DNA of 64,000 nt from Phaeovulum vinaykumarii (GCF_900156695.1 NZ_FTOM01000001.1:248001-312000); one strand, 5' to 3'; positions 8,329 to 20,766 are shown, counted from the first letter of the stretch. The notes: generated from the sequence alone by a model not told the origin. Program-made: numbers and translations.

Positions 8329-8652
8329 ATGCTGAGACTGACCTGTCCCCATTGCGGCGTCACCGCCGAGGAAACCGAACTGACGCCGGGCGGCGAAGCC
8401 CATCTCCGGCGCGCCGGCCCCGACGCCACGGATGCCGAATTCGAATCCTATCTCTTCGCCCGCAAGAACCCCAAGGGCGTCGTCTTCGAACGCTGGCGCC
8501 ACGCCCATGGCTGCGGCAAATGGTTCATCGCCGCGCGCCATTCGGTCAGCTGGCAGGTCTTCGGAACCTACCCCGCACAAACCACCGAACCGCCCGCCGA
8601 TCTGATCGAAACGATCCGCGCGGCCATTCCGACCTGGGAGGGCTGGCAATGA
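8329..8652 (+). CDS. soxD: Sarcosine oxidase, delta subunit
   Basis: A 107-residue small subunit. Cys6 and Cys9 (LTCPHCG) together with a His at 58 or 60 and Cys62 (HAHGCGKWF) match the zinc site known in the family. The middle has the typical SYLFARKNPKG segment. The stop codon overlaps the soxA start (ATGA at 8649-8652). It is separated from soxB by 106 bases that hold a hairpin element. Confidence 0.96.
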   Translation: MLRLTCPHCGVTAEETELTPGGEAHLRRAGPDATDAEFESYLFARKNPKGVVFERWRHAHGCGKWFIAARHSVSWQVFGTYPAQTTEPPADLIETIRAAIPTWEGWQ

Positions 8653-11630
8653 CCCGCCGCATCACGCGCCTCGACCGGGGCGGCCGCCTGATCGACCGCG
8701 CGCGCGACATCACCTTCTGTTTCGACGGACGCCGCATCCCCGCCCATCCGGGCGACACGCTGGCCTCGGCGCTTCTGGGCGCGGGCCACGTCCTGCAAGG
8801 CCGCTCGTTCAAGTATCACCGCCCCCGCGGCCCCGTCGCCGCCGGCGCCGAGGAACCCAACGCCCTCGTCACGCTGGGCGGGCGGGCGCGCATGGAACCC
8901 GACCTGCGCACCACCACGACCGAGGCCTTCGACGGCGCCGAGGCGCGCTCGCAGAACCGCTGGCCGGGCCTCGGGCTTGACCTTCTGGCCATCAACGACC
9001 GGCTTTCGGCCTTCATGCCGGCGGGCTTCTACTACAAGACCTTCATGGCCGGCCGGTCCTGGGAAAAACTCTTCGAGCCGATCATCCGCCGCTCGGCGGG
9101 GCTGGGCCCGGCCCCGACCGAGGCCGACCCCGACAGCTATGAACAAGCCTATGCCTTCGCCGATGTGATCATCGTCGGCGGCGGCGTCGCGGGCCTTGCC
9201 GCGGCGCTCGAACATGGCCGTGCCGGCGCCCGCGTCTGGGTGCTGGAACAGACCCCGCATTGGGGCGGGCGCGCGGTGGTCGATGCCGAAGCCGACGGGG
9301 CCACCATCGACGGTCTGGCACCCGAGGCCTGGGTCAAGGCGGCCCTGGCCGAGCTGGAGGCCCTGCCCAATGTCACGCTGCGCACGCGTATGCTGGCCGC
9401 GGGCCTGCACGATCACGCCCATCTGATCGCGCTCGAAAGCGTGGCCGACACCACCCCCGGCGCCGATCTGCCGCGCCAGCGGCTGTGGCGGATGCGGGCG
9501 GGCAAGGTCATCGTGGCCGCCGGCGCGCTGGAACGGCCGCTGTCCTTCCCCGGCAACGACCGCCCCGGCGTCATGCTGGCCAGCGCGGTGCGCGACTATA
9601 TCGTCAACTGGGCCGTCAGCCCCGGCAAGCGCATCGTGATCCTGACCAACAACGACGACGCCTATCGCACCGCGCTGGTCGCGCTGGATGCCGGGATCGC
9701 CATTCCCGCCATTCTCGACCTGCGCAAGACCCCCAACGGCCCGCTGGTCCAGGCCGTGCGCGACCGCGGCGTGCGCATTCTGCCCGGCCATTCCATCGCC
9801 AAGGTTCTGGGCAGCAAGCAGGTCAAGGGCATCGCGCTCTGCCGCCACGAAAGCCGCGGCGAAGCCTGGCTCGAGCGCATCCCCTGCGATGCGGTGGCCA
9901 TGTCGGGCGGCTGGTCGCCGACCGTGCACCTGTGGTCGCATTGCGGCGGCAAGCTGGCCTGGGACACCGAGGCCGCCTTCTTCGCCCCCGATCCCGACAA
10001 GCCCCCGCTGGGCGCCGACGGCAAGGCCATGGCGCAATGCGTCGGCGCGGCTGCCGGTGCGCTCAGGCTTGACGCCTGCCTGGCTTCGGCCATGAGCGCG
10101 GCCCCGCAGGTCGAGACCCCGGCCGAGGAGCCGATCCAGCCCGTCTGGGTCACCCCCGCCGAGGCCGGCCCGCATCTGCGCGCCAAGATGTGGCTCGACT
10201 TCCAGAACGACGTGAAGGTGTCGGACATCCAGCTGGCCGCGCGCGAGGGCTATCAATCGGTCGAACACGCCAAGCGCTATACCACGCTGGGCATGGCCAC
10301 CGATCAGGGCAAGCTGAGCAACATCAACGGCCTGGCGATCCTGTCGCAGGCCCTCGATCAGCCGATCCCGGCCACGGGCACGACCACCTTCCGCCCGCCC
10401 TATACCCCGATCGGTTTCGGCGCCATCGCCGGCGAGGCCCGCGGCGAGATCTTCCAGCCGCTGCGCCGCACCGCGATGGATGCCTGGCACGAGGACCAGG
10501 GCGCGCATTGGGAACCCGTCGGCCAGTGGCGGCGGCCCTATTGCTACCCCGGCAAGGCCGAGCCGCATTCCGCGGCGATCGAGCGCGAGGTTCTGGCCGT
10601 GCGCAACTCGGTCGGCATGCTCGACGCCTCGACGCTGGGCAAGATCATCGTCAAGGGCCCCGACGCGGGCCGCTTCCTCGACATGATCTACACCAACATG
10701 ATGTCGACGCTGGCGGTCGGGAAATGCCGTTACGGGCTGATGTGCTCGGAAAACGGCTTCCTGATGGACGACGGCGTGGTCGCCCGCCTGTCCGAGGACA
10801 CCTGGCTGTGCCACACCACCACCGGCGGCGCCGAGGCGATCCACGCCCACATGGAGGATTGGCTCCAGTGCGAATGGTGGGACTGGAAGGTCTGGACCGC
10901 CAATGTCACCGAAGCCTATGCCCAGGTGGCGGTGGCCGGCCCGAACGCCCGCAAGGTGCTCGAGGCGCTGGGCGGCGTCGATGTCTCGCGCGAGGCGCTG
11001 CCGCACATGTCCTGGACGGCCGGGCCGCTCGGGGGCTTTGACGCGCGGATCTACCGGATCTCGTTCTCGGGGGAACTGGGCTTCGAGATCGCGGTGCCCA
11101 CCTCGCAGGGGATGGCGCTGTGGTCGCGGCTCCTCGAGGCCGGCAAGGCCTTCGATATCCGCCCCTATGGCACCGAGGCCCTGCACGTCCTGCGCGCCGA
11201 AAAGGGCTTCATCATGATCGGCGACGAAACCGACGGCACCGTGATCCCGCAGGATCTGGGGCTGAACTGGGCGCTGTCGAAGAAGAAGGCCGACTTCCTG
11301 GGCAAGCGCGCGCATCAGCGCAGCTTCATGGCCAGCCCCGACCGCTGGAAACTGGTCGGTCTGGAAAGCCTGGACGGGTCGGTCATCCCCGAATGCGCCA
11401 TCGCGCCGGCCCCGGGCGAGAACGCCAACCGCCAGCGCAACACGCAGGGCCGGATCACCTCCAGCTACTATTCGCCGACGCTCAAGCGCGGCATCGCCAT
11501 GGGGCTGGTCCATAACGGTCCCGACCGGATGGGCGAGGAGATCATCTTCAATGCCGACGGCAAGGAGGTGACCGCCCGCATCGTCTCGCCGGTGTTCTAT
11601 GATCCCAAGGGGGAGAAGCTCGATGTCTGA
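8649..11630 (+). CDS. soxA: Sarcosine oxidase, alpha subunit
   Basis: A 993-residue subunit that binds NAD and carries the folate-binding domain, where the methyl group leaves as 5,10-methylene-tetrahydrofolate. Seen in order: an N-terminal ferredoxin-like domain (about 20-85, with FKYHRPRGP), a Rossmann motif VIIVGGGVAGLAAALEHG (173-190), the FAD/NAD-binding region to ~600, and a C-terminal GcvT/aminomethyltransferase-like domain (about 620-985). The length is typical. Its start overlaps the soxD stop by four bases and its 3' end overlaps soxG by eight, so the complex is translated in a coupled way. Confidence 0.97.
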   Translation: MTRRITRLDRGGRLIDRARDITFCFDGRRIPAHPGDTLASALLGAGHVLQGRSFKYHRPRGPVAAGAEEPNALVTLGGRARMEPDLRTTTTEAFDGAEARSQNRWPGLGLDLLAINDRLSAFMPAGFYYKTFMAGRSWEKLFEPIIRRSAGLGPAPTEADPDSYEQAYAFADVIIVGGGVAGLAAALEHGRAGARVWVLEQTPHWGGRAVVDAEADGATIDGLAPEAWVKAALAELEALPNVTLRTRMLAAGLHDHAHLIALESVADTTPGADLPRQRLWRMRAGKVIVAAGALERPLSFPGNDRPGVMLASAVRDYIVNWAVSPGKRIVILTNNDDAYRTALVALDAGIAIPAILDLRKTPNGPLVQAVRDRGVRILPGHSIAKVLGSKQVKGIALCRHESRGEAWLERIPCDAVAMSGGWSPTVHLWSHCGGKLAWDTEAAFFAPDPDKPPLGADGKAMAQCVGAAAGALRLDACLASAMSAAPQVETPAEEPIQPVWVTPAEAGPHLRAKMWLDFQNDVKVSDIQLAAREGYQSVEHAKRYTTLGMATDQGKLSNINGLAILSQALDQPIPATGTTTFRPPYTPIGFGAIAGEARGEIFQPLRRTAMDAWHEDQGAHWEPVGQWRRPYCYPGKAEPHSAAIEREVLAVRNSVGMLDASTLGKIIVKGPDAGRFLDMIYTNMMSTLAVGKCRYGLMCSENGFLMDDGVVARLSEDTWLCHTTTGGAEAIHAHMEDWLQCEWWDWKVWTANVTEAYAQVAVAGPNARKVLEALGGVDVSREALPHMSWTAGPLGGFDARIYRISFSGELGFEIAVPTSQGMALWSRLLEAGKAFDIRPYGTEALHVLRAEKGFIMIGDETDGTVIPQDLGLNWALSKKKADFLGKRAHQRSFMASPDRWKLVGLESLDGSVIPECAIAPAPGENANRQRNTQGRITSSYYSPTLKRGIAMGLVHNGPDRMGEEIIFNADGKEVTARIVSPVFYDPKGEKLDV

Positions 11631-12171
11631 CATGGTATCGGCCCTGAACGGCGCCCGTTTCGAAGGCTTTGCCGAGATCACCGAAACCGGCCTGTGCGGC
11701 ATGGTGCAGATCCGCGCCGATCTCGCCTCGGCGGGGCTGGCGCAGGCGCTGGGGGGCCTTGGCCTTTCGGTGCCCGGCCGCCGCGCGATCCTCAGCGCGG
11801 GCGATCTGGAACTGGGCTGGATGTCGCCCGACGAGCTGATGCTGTTCTGCCCGCGCGACCGGGCAGCCGCGATCACGCAACAGCTGGCCCAGGCGCTGGG
11901 GGGCGAACATGCGATGGTGCTCGACGTGTCGGATGCGCGCGTGCGCTTCTCGATCCGCGGCGAGAAGGCCGATCAGGTGCTGATGAAGCTCTGCCCGGTC
12001 GATCTGCCCACCCTGCCCCAAGGCGAGATCCGCCGCACCCGCGCCGCACAGACGGCGGTGGCGTTCTGGCGGGTCGATGGCGGCCTGGACCTGATCGCCT
12101 TCCGTTCGGTGGCGGGCTATGTGATGGGGCTGCTCAAGCATTCCGCACGGCCGGGCGCAGAGCTGTTCTGA
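11623..12171 (+). CDS. soxG: Sarcosine oxidase, gamma subunit
   Basis: A 182-residue last subunit of the complex, resembling part of the GcvT fold. Typical family stretches are seen: GWMSPDELMLFCP near residue 66, and DVSDARVRFSIRGEKA in the middle. The ATG at 11623 has GGGGAG about 7 bases upstream and lies eight bases inside soxA; longer in-frame starts would extend further into soxA. No folate or serine-hydroxymethyltransferase gene follows; the operon ends here at a terminator. Confidence 0.93.
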   Translation: MSDMVSALNGARFEGFAEITETGLCGMVQIRADLASAGLAQALGGLGLSVPGRRAILSAGDLELGWMSPDELMLFCPRDRAAAITQQLAQALGGEHAMVLDVSDARVRFSIRGEKADQVLMKLCPVDLPTLPQGEIRRTRAAQTAVAFWRVDGGLDLIAFRSVAGYVMGLLKHSARPGAELF

Positions 12172-12228
12172 GCCCCTCGCCCCGGCGTGAGCCCCCTCCG
12201 CCCCCGGCGACCGAGCACAAAAGAAGAA

Positions 12229-12251
12229 GGCCCGCGCAAGCGGGCCTTTTT
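12229..12251. terminator. Intrinsic terminator between soxG and rnj (works on both strands)
   Basis: GGCCCGC (12229-12235), loop GCAA, GCGGGCC (12240-12246), then TTTTT. Read on the other strand the same stem is followed by TTCTTCTTTT. It therefore can end both the plus-strand sox operon and the minus-strand nuo-birA-coaX-rnj unit, which converge here. Confidence 0.85.
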
Positions 12252-12350
12252 GCTGCCGGGGACCGGGGTCCAGATCTGGACGGCGCTCGGGATCGGCGCC
12301 CCCGGAACCGGGACCGGACAAAGTCGGGACCGGGCAGGATCGGGGCCGGG

Positions 12351-14033
12351 TCAGTCGGCCATCAACCGGCTGACGACCACGGTCACCTCGGGTTTCTTGC
12401 CGATCTCTTCCATCGTCACCTGCCGCACGATGCGGCGGATCGAATCGTCGAGCTTCTCATCCGAGGCCAGCACCTTGTCGTTGGCGCGGTCAAGGAACTC
12501 GGTCAGCTCGGATTCGATCAGCTCGGCCAGATCGGCGCCGGTGCGGCCGCGCTCGGCCAGCCCCATCAGCTCGACCCAGGCCTCGCCCAGCGGCTGGTCG
12601 TTCTCGTCGAGGATGGCGGTCACCAGCACATGCCCGCCCATCGCCATGCGCAGACGGTTGCGCACCACCCCGTCCAGCGCACCGACCAGAACGGTGCCGT
12701 CCAGATAGGTGCGGCCGGTCTCGATATATTCCACCACCTCGGGGCGCGGGCCCGACAGGTCCAGCATGCTGCCGTTGGTGGCAACTTCGGACACGATGCC
12801 CTTGGCCGCGGCCACGCGCGCATGCTGGCGCAGGTGGCGGTGTTCGCCATGCATCGGGATCAGGATCTTGGGCGCCAACAGCTCGTGCACGGCCTCCAGA
12901 TCGGGACGGTTGGCATGCCCCGACACGTGATAGAGCCCGCCACGGTCGTCCACCACCTCGACGCCCATCTCGGAAAAGGCATTCATGATGCGGATCACGT
13001 CGCGTTCGTTGCCGGGGATGGTCTTGGACGAGAACAGGAAGGTGTCGCCCTCCTTCATCTCAAGGCCCAGATAGCGCCCGCGCGACAATTGCGCCGAAGC
13101 CGCGCGGCGTTCGCCCTGGCTGCCGGTGACGATCAGCATCAGGTTGTCGCGCGCCACATGGGCGGCATCCTCGGGGGTGATGATCGGCGGGAATTGCGTC
13201 AGCACACCGCTTTCGAAGGCGGCGTTCAGCATCTTCTTCATCGCCCGGCCCATCATGCAGACCGACCGGCCCGCGGCATGGCCGGCCTCGGCCAGCGACT
13301 TCAGTCGCGCCACGTTCGACGCAAAGGTGGTCGCCACCACCATCCCCGAGGCCCCGGCGATGAATTCCTTGAGCGGGCCGGCCAGCGTCGCTTCCGAGCG
13401 GCCGGGCGTCGGGCTGAAGATATTGGTCGAATCGCAGACCAGGATGCGCACGCCGCCCGCCTCCTGCGCGATCTCGTTCCAGGCCAGCGGGTCGAAGGGC
13501 TCGCCCACGACCGGGTTGCCATCAAGCTTGAAATCGCCCGTGTGCACGATGCGGCCCGCCGGCGTGTCGATGACCAGCGCCGAGCTTTCGGGGATCGAAT
13601 GGCTGACGGGGACATATTGCACGTTGAAGGGGCCGGCCTCGATCACCTCGGGGCGGGGGTTCACCTCCTCGACGATGTCGCTGCCGTCATGGCCGGCCTC
13701 GTCCAGCTTCATGCGCGCCAGCGCCGCGGTGAAGGGGCGCGCGAAGACCGGCGCCTTGAGGCGCGACCACAGATGCCCCAGCGCGCCCACGTGGTCCTCG
13801 TGGCCGTGGGTGATGAAGATCGCCTCCAGCCGGTCGGCATTCTCGGCCAGCCAGGTGATGTCGGGCAGGATCAGATCCACACCGGGCGTCGTGTCCATGT
13901 CGGGGAAGGTCACGCCCAGATCCACCAGGATCAGCCGCTCGCGCCCCTCGGGGCCATAGCCGTAGACATAGGCATTCATGCCGATCTCGCCGGCGCCGCC
14001 CAAAGGCAGATAGATCAGCCGTGACGTGCTCAT
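12351..14033 (-). CDS. rnj: Ribonuclease J
   Basis: A 560-residue metallo-beta-lactamase-fold RNase with endo- and 5'-exonuclease activity, acting in mRNA turnover and rRNA maturation. The metal site THGHEDHVG is at 75-83 (His76, His78, Asp80, His81). The beta-CASP region follows, with SGHANRPDLEAVHELL and PMHGEHRHL in the second half, then the C-terminal domain. The start overlaps the coaX stop by four bases. It is the last gene of the long minus-strand unit headed by the nuo genes. Confidence 0.95.
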   Translation of the reverse strand: MSTSRLIYLPLGGAGEIGMNAYVYGYGPEGRERLILVDLGVTFPDMDTTPGVDLILPDITWLAENADRLEAIFITHGHEDHVGALGHLWSRLKAPVFARPFTAALARMKLDEAGHDGSDIVEEVNPRPEVIEAGPFNVQYVPVSHSIPESSALVIDTPAGRIVHTGDFKLDGNPVVGEPFDPLAWNEIAQEAGGVRILVCDSTNIFSPTPGRSEATLAGPLKEFIAGASGMVVATTFASNVARLKSLAEAGHAAGRSVCMMGRAMKKMLNAAFESGVLTQFPPIITPEDAAHVARDNLMLIVTGSQGERRAASAQLSRGRYLGLEMKEGDTFLFSSKTIPGNERDVIRIMNAFSEMGVEVVDDRGGLYHVSGHANRPDLEAVHELLAPKILIPMHGEHRHLRQHARVAAAKGIVSEVATNGSMLDLSGPRPEVVEYIETGRTYLDGTVLVGALDGVVRNRLRMAMGGHVLVTAILDENDQPLGEAWVELMGLAERGRTGADLAELIESELTEFLDRANDKVLASDEKLDDSIRRIVRQVTMEEIGKKPEVTVVVSRLMAD

Positions 14034-14812
14034 TGCGCGTGGCCCCCCTCCTGATTGAACCGATGGATCAGCACCAGCCCGTGCATCGTCAGATCGTCAT
14101 CGACCGCGTCGAACAGATCGAAGCCCTGGTCGAACAGGGGCGCAAGCCCCCCGGTGGCGATCACCCGCATCGGGCGATCCCGCTCGATCCTTATCTGGCG
14201 CACGATACCCTCGACAAGCCCGATATAGCCCCAGAACACCCCCGACTGGATGCAGGCGACGGTATTCGTGCCGATTGCCGCCTGCGGCCGCGTCACATCG
14301 ACATGCGGCAAGGCCGCGGCCGCCATGTGCAGCGCCTCGAGCGACAGGTTCACGCCCGGCGCGATCACGCCGCCGATATAGGCGCCGTCGGTGTCGATGA
14401 CGTCGAAGGTGGTGGCGGTGCCGAAATCCACCACGATCAGGTCGCCGCCGTGCCGGTCAAAGCCCGCGACCGTGTTGACCAGCCGGTCCGGGCCGACGGT
14501 CGTGCCCTGATCGACGCGCGGGGCCACGGGCAGCGCGCATTCGGGCTTGCCCACGACCAGCGGGCGACAGTCGAAATAGCGGTTGCACAGGACGCGCAGG
14601 TTGAACACGACCCGCGGCACGGTCGACGAGATGATCGTGTCGGTGATCGGCAGCACCAGCCCGCGCAGGGTCATCAGCGTGGACAGCCAGACGAAATATT
14701 CATCCGCCGTGCGCCGGTGGTCGGTGGCGATGCGCCAGGTGGCGGCGAATTCCTCGCCGTTCCAGACCGAAAAGACGGTGTTGGTATTGCCACAATCGAT
14801 GCACAGAAGCAT
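14030..14812 (-). CDS. coaX: Type III pantothenate kinase
   Basis: A 260-residue enzyme of normal length that phosphorylates pantothenate in the first step of CoA synthesis. The ASKHA-fold ATP phosphate loop is CIDCGNTNT (4-12; Asp6). GPDRLVNTVAGF (107-118) carries the GxDR pantothenate motif, and VVDFGTATTFDVID (127-140) is the second phosphate-binding segment. It lies between birA and rnj and overlaps rnj by four bases. No coaA-type kinase is seen in the window. Confidence 0.96.
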   Translation of the reverse strand: MLLCIDCGNTNTVFSVWNGEEFAATWRIATDHRRTADEYFVWLSTLMTLRGLVLPITDTIISSTVPRVVFNLRVLCNRYFDCRPLVVGKPECALPVAPRVDQGTTVGPDRLVNTVAGFDRHGGDLIVVDFGTATTFDVIDTDGAYIGGVIAPGVNLSLEALHMAAAALPHVDVTRPQAAIGTNTVACIQSGVFWGYIGLVEGIVRQIRIERDRPMRVIATGGLAPLFDQGFDLFDAVDDDLTMHGLVLIHRFNQEGGHAQ

Positions 14813-14821
14813 GCCGCCCCC

Positions 14822-15652
14822 TCAGAAGAACACATCCGCCGCGGGGATCGTCCGCGTGCCCTGCGCGGTCTTCAAGACCAGCGCGCCGGTGGCGTCAATG
14901 GTTTCGAAGGTGCCCCGCCATTCCTCGCGGGCGGTGCGGGCGCGGATCTCGGCCCCCAGCCGCGCGGCGCGCGCCAGCCAGGCGGTGCGGATCGGGCCGA
15001 AGCCGTAATCGTCGAGTTGCGCGCGCCAGCGGGCAAAGGCCGGGGCCAGCCGCGCCAGCAGATCCTCGGGCGGCACCCGAACGCCCGTCGCCGCGGCCAG
15101 CGCCACGGGCGGATGCAGCCCCGGCACCAGGTCCGCCGGATCGGGCGCATGCGCCAGGTTCACGCCAAAGCCGATCGACAGGTGATCGCCCGCCCCTTCC
15201 AGCAAGATGCCCGCCAGCTTGCCCCCGTCCAGCAGCACGTCATTGGGCCATTTGATCGACAGCCGCGCCGCCGGCACCCCCAGATCGCGCAGCGCATTGT
15301 CAAGCGCCAGCGCCGCGACAAAGGAAAAGAGCGCGCGCTCGGGCAGCCCCTGCGCCGGGCGAAAGACATGGGTGGCGGCGAAATTGCCCGGCGGATCGGC
15401 CCAGCCACGGCCCTGCCGGCCCCGCCCGGCCTCCTGACGCAGCGCCAGGATCCATTCCGGCCCGGCCAGCGTCGGCAGCCGGCGCGTGGCCTCGGCCATG
15501 GTGCTGTCGACCCGCGCCAGAACCGTGCAGCCGGTATCGGCCGGCCAGGGTGCGGCGGGCGGCAGCGCGTCCCCCACGGATGGGGCGCAGGGGGACGCGG
15601 CCGCGCCCCCCTTCCCGTCTTCCGTTCCGGGCATCTCCGGCTTACCGGACAA
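14822..15652 (-). CDS. birA: Biotin--[acetyl-CoA-carboxylase] ligase
   Basis: A 276-residue biotin protein ligase without an N-terminal DNA-binding domain, so an enzyme only and not the E. coli-style repressor. Residues 1-40 are a Gly/Ala/Pro-rich leader. The biotinyl-AMP loop is [11 protein letters not shown], and [17 protein letters not shown] is the catalytic core with the conserved Lys. A C-terminal SH3-like cap follows. The start overlaps the nuoN 3' end by 11 bases; a start further in could make the leader shorter. A birA after nuoN is usual in this family of bacteria. Confidence 0.93.
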   Translation of the reverse strand: MSGKPEMPGTEDGKGGAAASPCAPSVGDALPPAAPWPADTGCTVLARVDSTMAEATRRLPTLAGPEWILALRQEAGRGRQGRGWADPPGNFAATHVFRPAQGLPERALFSFVAALALDNALRDLGVPAARLSIKWPNDVLLDGGKLAGILLEGAGDHLSIGFGVNLAHAPDPADLVPGLHPPVALAAATGVRVPPEDLLARLAPAFARWRAQLDDYGFGPIRTAWLARAARLGAEIRARTAREEWRGTFETIDATGALVLKTAQGTRTIPAADVFF

Positions 15653-17081
15653 GAGAGGCCGCCGCGGCCTGTGCCGCGCCCTCGATGCCGACCAGGTTCA
15701 CCACACCCGCCACCATCACCAGCGCCGACGCCATCAGCAGGCCCCATTGCACCGCGGTCATGCGGCGGTCCAGCGGCTCGGTCTCGGTGCCGAAATACAT
15801 GTAGTAGACGATGCGGATATAGTAGAAGGCGCCCACCACCGACGACAGCACGCCGATGATCGCCAGCCAGTAGAGATGCGCTTCGACCGCGGCCTTCAGA
15901 ACGCCGAACTTGGCAAAGAAGCCCAGCATCGGCGGCACGCCCGCCAGGCTGAACAGCAGAACCAGCAGCGCCAGCGCCCGCAGCGGCTGGCGCCGCGCAT
16001 AGAAGTTCAGCGAAGAGATATCGGTCACCGGCTGGCCGTCGCGCTCCATCGACAGGATGAAGGCGAAGGTGCCGATGTTCATGCCGACATAGATCGCCAT
16101 GTAGAGCAGCATCGCCTGCACGCCGAAGACATTGCCCGCAGCCAGGCCCATCAGCGCAAAGCCCATGTGCCCGATCGAGGAATAGGCCATCAGGCGCTTG
16201 ATGTTGGTCTGTCCGATGGCGGCAATGGCGCCCAGCACCACCGAGGCCGCCGCCAGGAAGGCGATGACCTGCCCCCATTCGTCGGCCGCGATGCCGAAGC
16301 CGTCGAAGGTCAGCCGCGCGATCAGTGCAATGGCCGCAACCTTGGGCGCGGTGGCGAAGAAGGCGGTGACCGGGGTCGGCGCGCCTTCATAGACATCGGG
16401 GGTCCACATGTGGAAGGGCACCGCCGAGACCTTGAACGCAAGCCCGGTGATCAGGAACACCAGCCCGAAGAGAAGCCCGATCGGCATCGGACCTTCGTCG
16501 AGAACGCTCAGGATGCCCGCAAACGAGGTGGTGCCGGCAAAGCCATAGGTCAGCGACGCGCCATAGAGCAGAAGCCCCGAGGACAGCGCCCCCAGCACGA
16601 AATACTTGAGGCCCGCTTCAGAGGATTTCAGGCTGTCGCGGCGCAGCGCGGCCACGACATAGAGCGCCAGCGATTGCAGTTCGAGCCCGAGATAGAGCGA
16701 CATCAGATCGGCGGCCGAGACCATCATCATCATGCCGACCACGGCCAGCACGATCAGGATCGGATATTCGAAGCGCATCAGGTCGCGCCGCTTGAGGTAA
16801 TCGACGCTCATCGCCAGAACGGCCGCCGCCGAGAAGAGCACCGTCACCTTGGCAAAGCGGGCGAAACCGTCATCGACGAAAAGACCCCCGAAGGCCATCC
16901 GCGGCTCCCAGGAGGTGAAGCCCAGCACCACCCCCAGCGCCACCATCAGCCCGACCGCGCCCCAAAGAAGCGTGGCGGTGGTGCGGTCCTTGCCGGTCCA
17001 GACACCGACCAGAAGCCCGACCATCGCGGCCAGCGCCAGCAGAAGTTCCGGCCAGATCACGGAGAAATCGGCAGAAGTCAT
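15642..17081 (-). CDS. nuoN: NADH-quinone oxidoreductase subunit N
   Basis: A 479-residue antiporter-like proton-channel subunit of complex I in the inner membrane. It is almost entirely hydrophobic with about 14 predicted membrane spans. [13 protein letters not shown] carries the membrane Glu of the channel, and [20 protein letters not shown] the conserved Lys/His region. GGGAG-type ribosome binding lies 8 bases before the ATG. It follows nuoM after 12 bases and is the last nuo gene. Confidence 0.97.
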   Translation of the reverse strand: MTSADFSVIWPELLLALAAMVGLLVGVWTGKDRTTATLLWGAVGLMVALGVVLGFTSWEPRMAFGGLFVDDGFARFAKVTVLFSAAAVLAMSVDYLKRRDLMRFEYPILIVLAVVGMMMMVSAADLMSLYLGLELQSLALYVVAALRRDSLKSSEAGLKYFVLGALSSGLLLYGASLTYGFAGTTSFAGILSVLDEGPMPIGLLFGLVFLITGLAFKVSAVPFHMWTPDVYEGAPTPVTAFFATAPKVAAIALIARLTFDGFGIAADEWGQVIAFLAAASVVLGAIAAIGQTNIKRLMAYSSIGHMGFALMGLAAGNVFGVQAMLLYMAIYVGMNIGTFAFILSMERDGQPVTDISSLNFYARRQPLRALALLVLLFSLAGVPPMLGFFAKFGVLKAAVEAHLYWLAIIGVLSSVVGAFYYIRIVYYMYFGTETEPLDRRMTAVQWGLLMASALVMVAGVVNLVGIEGAAQAAAASLVR

Positions 17082-17093
17082 CGTGTTTCTCCC

Positions 17094-18611
<1,518 letters not shown>

Positions 18612-18624
18612 GTGCGCCGCCCCC

Positions 18625-20760
18625 TCACATACGGCCCGAGAGCACGACCCAGCCCATCAGGAAGACGATCCCGATGACCATGGCGAAGGCATAATGATAG
18701 ACGTAGCCGGACTGGATGCGCCCGGCAAAGCGGGTCAGCCAGGGCACCACCGACAATGACAGCCCGTTGATGAAGCCGTCGATGGTCGCGCGGTCGCCCA
18801 TCTTCCACAGGAAGGCCCCGACATTGCGCGCCGTGCGCACGAAGACGATGTCGTAGATCTCGTCGAAATACCACTTGTTGAGCAGGAAGCGGTAAGCCCA
18901 GGGCAGCGCACGGGCCAGCTGGCCGGGCAGTTGCGGCACCCGGATGTAGAACAGCCAGGCGATGGACAGCCCCGTCAGCATGGCCAGGAACGGCGCCGCC
19001 TTGACCCATTGGGGCGCGTGGTGGGCGTCGTCCATGACATGGTTGTCAGGGGCCATGAAGATCGCGCCCTGGGGCGCCTTGGCCACCAGCGCGGCCGCCG
19101 CGTGGTGCTCGGGCTCGGCGTGTTCGGCCACCCCGTGCTCGGCCGCGGGCGCCGCATGCGCCATGTCGGCCTCGGCGTGGGTGTCTTCTGCCGGGGTCTC
19201 GCCATGGGCGTCGCTGGCCTCGGCGTGGTGCTGGGGCATCCCGAAGAAGCGCGTCACCTTGTCATGATCGCCGAAGAAGCTGCCATACCACAGCATCCCC
19301 GAGAACACCGCCCCCAGCGCCAGCACGCCCAGCGGCACCAGCATGTTGAGCGGCGCCTCATGGGCATGCTCATGCGTGCGCTTGTCGCCGCGCGCCTCGC
19401 CCCAGAAGGTCATGAACATCAGCCGCCAGGAATAGAACGCGGTCATGCCCGCGGCGATGACCAGCGCCCAGAAGGCGAAACCATTGCCCGCGCCGGCATA
19501 GGCGCTCTCGATGATGGCGTCCTTGGACAGGAAGCCGGCAAAGCCGATCGAGGTCAGCGGGATGCCCACGCCGGTGATGGCCAGCGTGCCCAGCAGCATC
19601 GCCCAGAAGGTATAGGGGATCTTGTCGCGCAGGTTGCCGTAATTGCGCATGTCCTGTTCGTGGTGCATCGCATGGATGACCGAGCCCGCGCCCAGGAACA
19701 GCATCGCCTTGAAGAAGGCGTGCGTCAGCAGGTGGAACATGGCCACCGAATAGACGCCCACGCCCGCGGCCACGAACATGTAGCCCAGCTGCGAACAGGT
19801 CGAATAGGCGATCACGCGCTTGATGTCGTTCTGCACCAGACCCACGGTCGCGGCGAAGAAGGCCGTGGCCGCGCCGATATAGACGACAAAGGTCTTGGCC
19901 TCGGGGGCGTATTCGAAGACCGGCGACATGCGGCAGACCAGGAAGACGCCGGCGGTGACCATGGTCGCGGCGTGGATCAGCGCCGAGACCGGCGTCGGAC
20001 CCTCCATCGCGTCGGGAAGCCAGGTGTGCAGGAAGAGCTGCGCCGATTTCCCCATCGCCCCGACAAAGAGCAGGATCGCAATCACGTTGGCCGCGTTCCA
20101 GCTTTCGCCCAGGAATTCCAGATGCGTTGCGGCCAGCATGGGGGCTGCGGCGAAGATGTCGTCCATATGCACGGAATCGACCATGAAGAACAGCGCGCCG
20201 ATCCCCAGAAGGAAGCCGAAGTCGCCCACCCGGTTGACCACGAAGGCCTTGATCGCGGCGGCATTGGCCGAGGCCTTCTTGTAGTAGAAGCCGATCAGCA
20301 GATAGGAGGCCACGCCCACGCCTTCCCAGCCGAAGAACATCTGCACCAGGTTGTCGGCGGTCACCAGCGCCAGCATGGCAAAGGTGAAGAACGACAGATA
20401 GGCGAAGAAGCGCGCCTTGTAGGCCTCGTGCTGGCCCCAGTTGTGGTCATGGGCCATGTAGCCCCAGGAATAGAGATGGACCAGCGCCGAGACCGTGGTG
20501 ACCACGATCATCATGATCGCCGTCAGCCGGTCCATGCGGATCGACCAGGCCGCGTCAAGGCTGCCCGAGGAGATGAAGTCCAGCACCGGGATATGCGCCG
20601 TGCCCGGATCAAGCGTCAGGAACGCGATCCACGACAGCAGGCACGACAGGAACAAAAGGCCCGTGGTCAGCATCATGGCGGCGCGCTCGCCCATCATGCG
20701 CCAGCCAAAGCCCCCCAGAACCGCACCCAGAAGGGGCGCAAACAGGATGATCTTTTCCAT
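18625..20760 (-). CDS. nuoL: NADH-quinone oxidoreductase subunit L, with His-rich insert
   Basis: A 711-residue distal proton-channel subunit of complex I, which also supplies the long lateral helix. Glu146 ([14 protein letters not shown]), Lys238 ([15 protein letters not shown]) and Lys413 (LSKDAI) match the proton path. Between late membrane spans, residues 511-581 form a hydrophilic insert with 12 His plus many Ala/Glu/Asp, which lengthens the protein beyond E. coli NuoL (613 residues). The insert may sit on the membrane surface; whether it binds metal is unknown. It lies 6 bases after nuoK. Confidence 0.96.
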   Translation of the reverse strand: MEKIILFAPLLGAVLGGFGWRMMGERAAMMLTTGLLFLSCLLSWIAFLTLDPGTAHIPVLDFISSGSLDAAWSIRMDRLTAIMMIVVTTVSALVHLYSWGYMAHDHNWGQHEAYKARFFAYLSFFTFAMLALVTADNLVQMFFGWEGVGVASYLLIGFYYKKASANAAAIKAFVVNRVGDFGFLLGIGALFFMVDSVHMDDIFAAAPMLAATHLEFLGESWNAANVIAILLFVGAMGKSAQLFLHTWLPDAMEGPTPVSALIHAATMVTAGVFLVCRMSPVFEYAPEAKTFVVYIGAATAFFAATVGLVQNDIKRVIAYSTCSQLGYMFVAAGVGVYSVAMFHLLTHAFFKAMLFLGAGSVIHAMHHEQDMRNYGNLRDKIPYTFWAMLLGTLAITGVGIPLTSIGFAGFLSKDAIIESAYAGAGNGFAFWALVIAAGMTAFYSWRLMFMTFWGEARGDKRTHEHAHEAPLNMLVPLGVLALGAVFSGMLWYGSFFGDHDKVTRFFGMPQHHAEASDAHGETPAEDTHAEADMAHAAPAAEHGVAEHAEPEHHAAAALVAKAPQGAIFMAPDNHVMDDAHHAPQWVKAAPFLAMLTGLSIAWLFYIRVPQLPGQLARALPWAYRFLLNKWYFDEIYDIVFVRTARNVGAFLWKMGDRATIDGFINGLSLSVVPWLTRFAGRIQSGYVYHYAFAMVIGIVFLMGWVVLSGRM

Positions 20761-20766
20761 CGCCCC

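Noticed and set aside
8568-11876. An open frame of 1102 codons on the minus strand across soxA and soxG
   Set aside because: It is the antisense of clear sarcosine oxidase genes. High GC gives long antisense frames; the product is His/Gln/Arg-rich low complexity without domain likeness.
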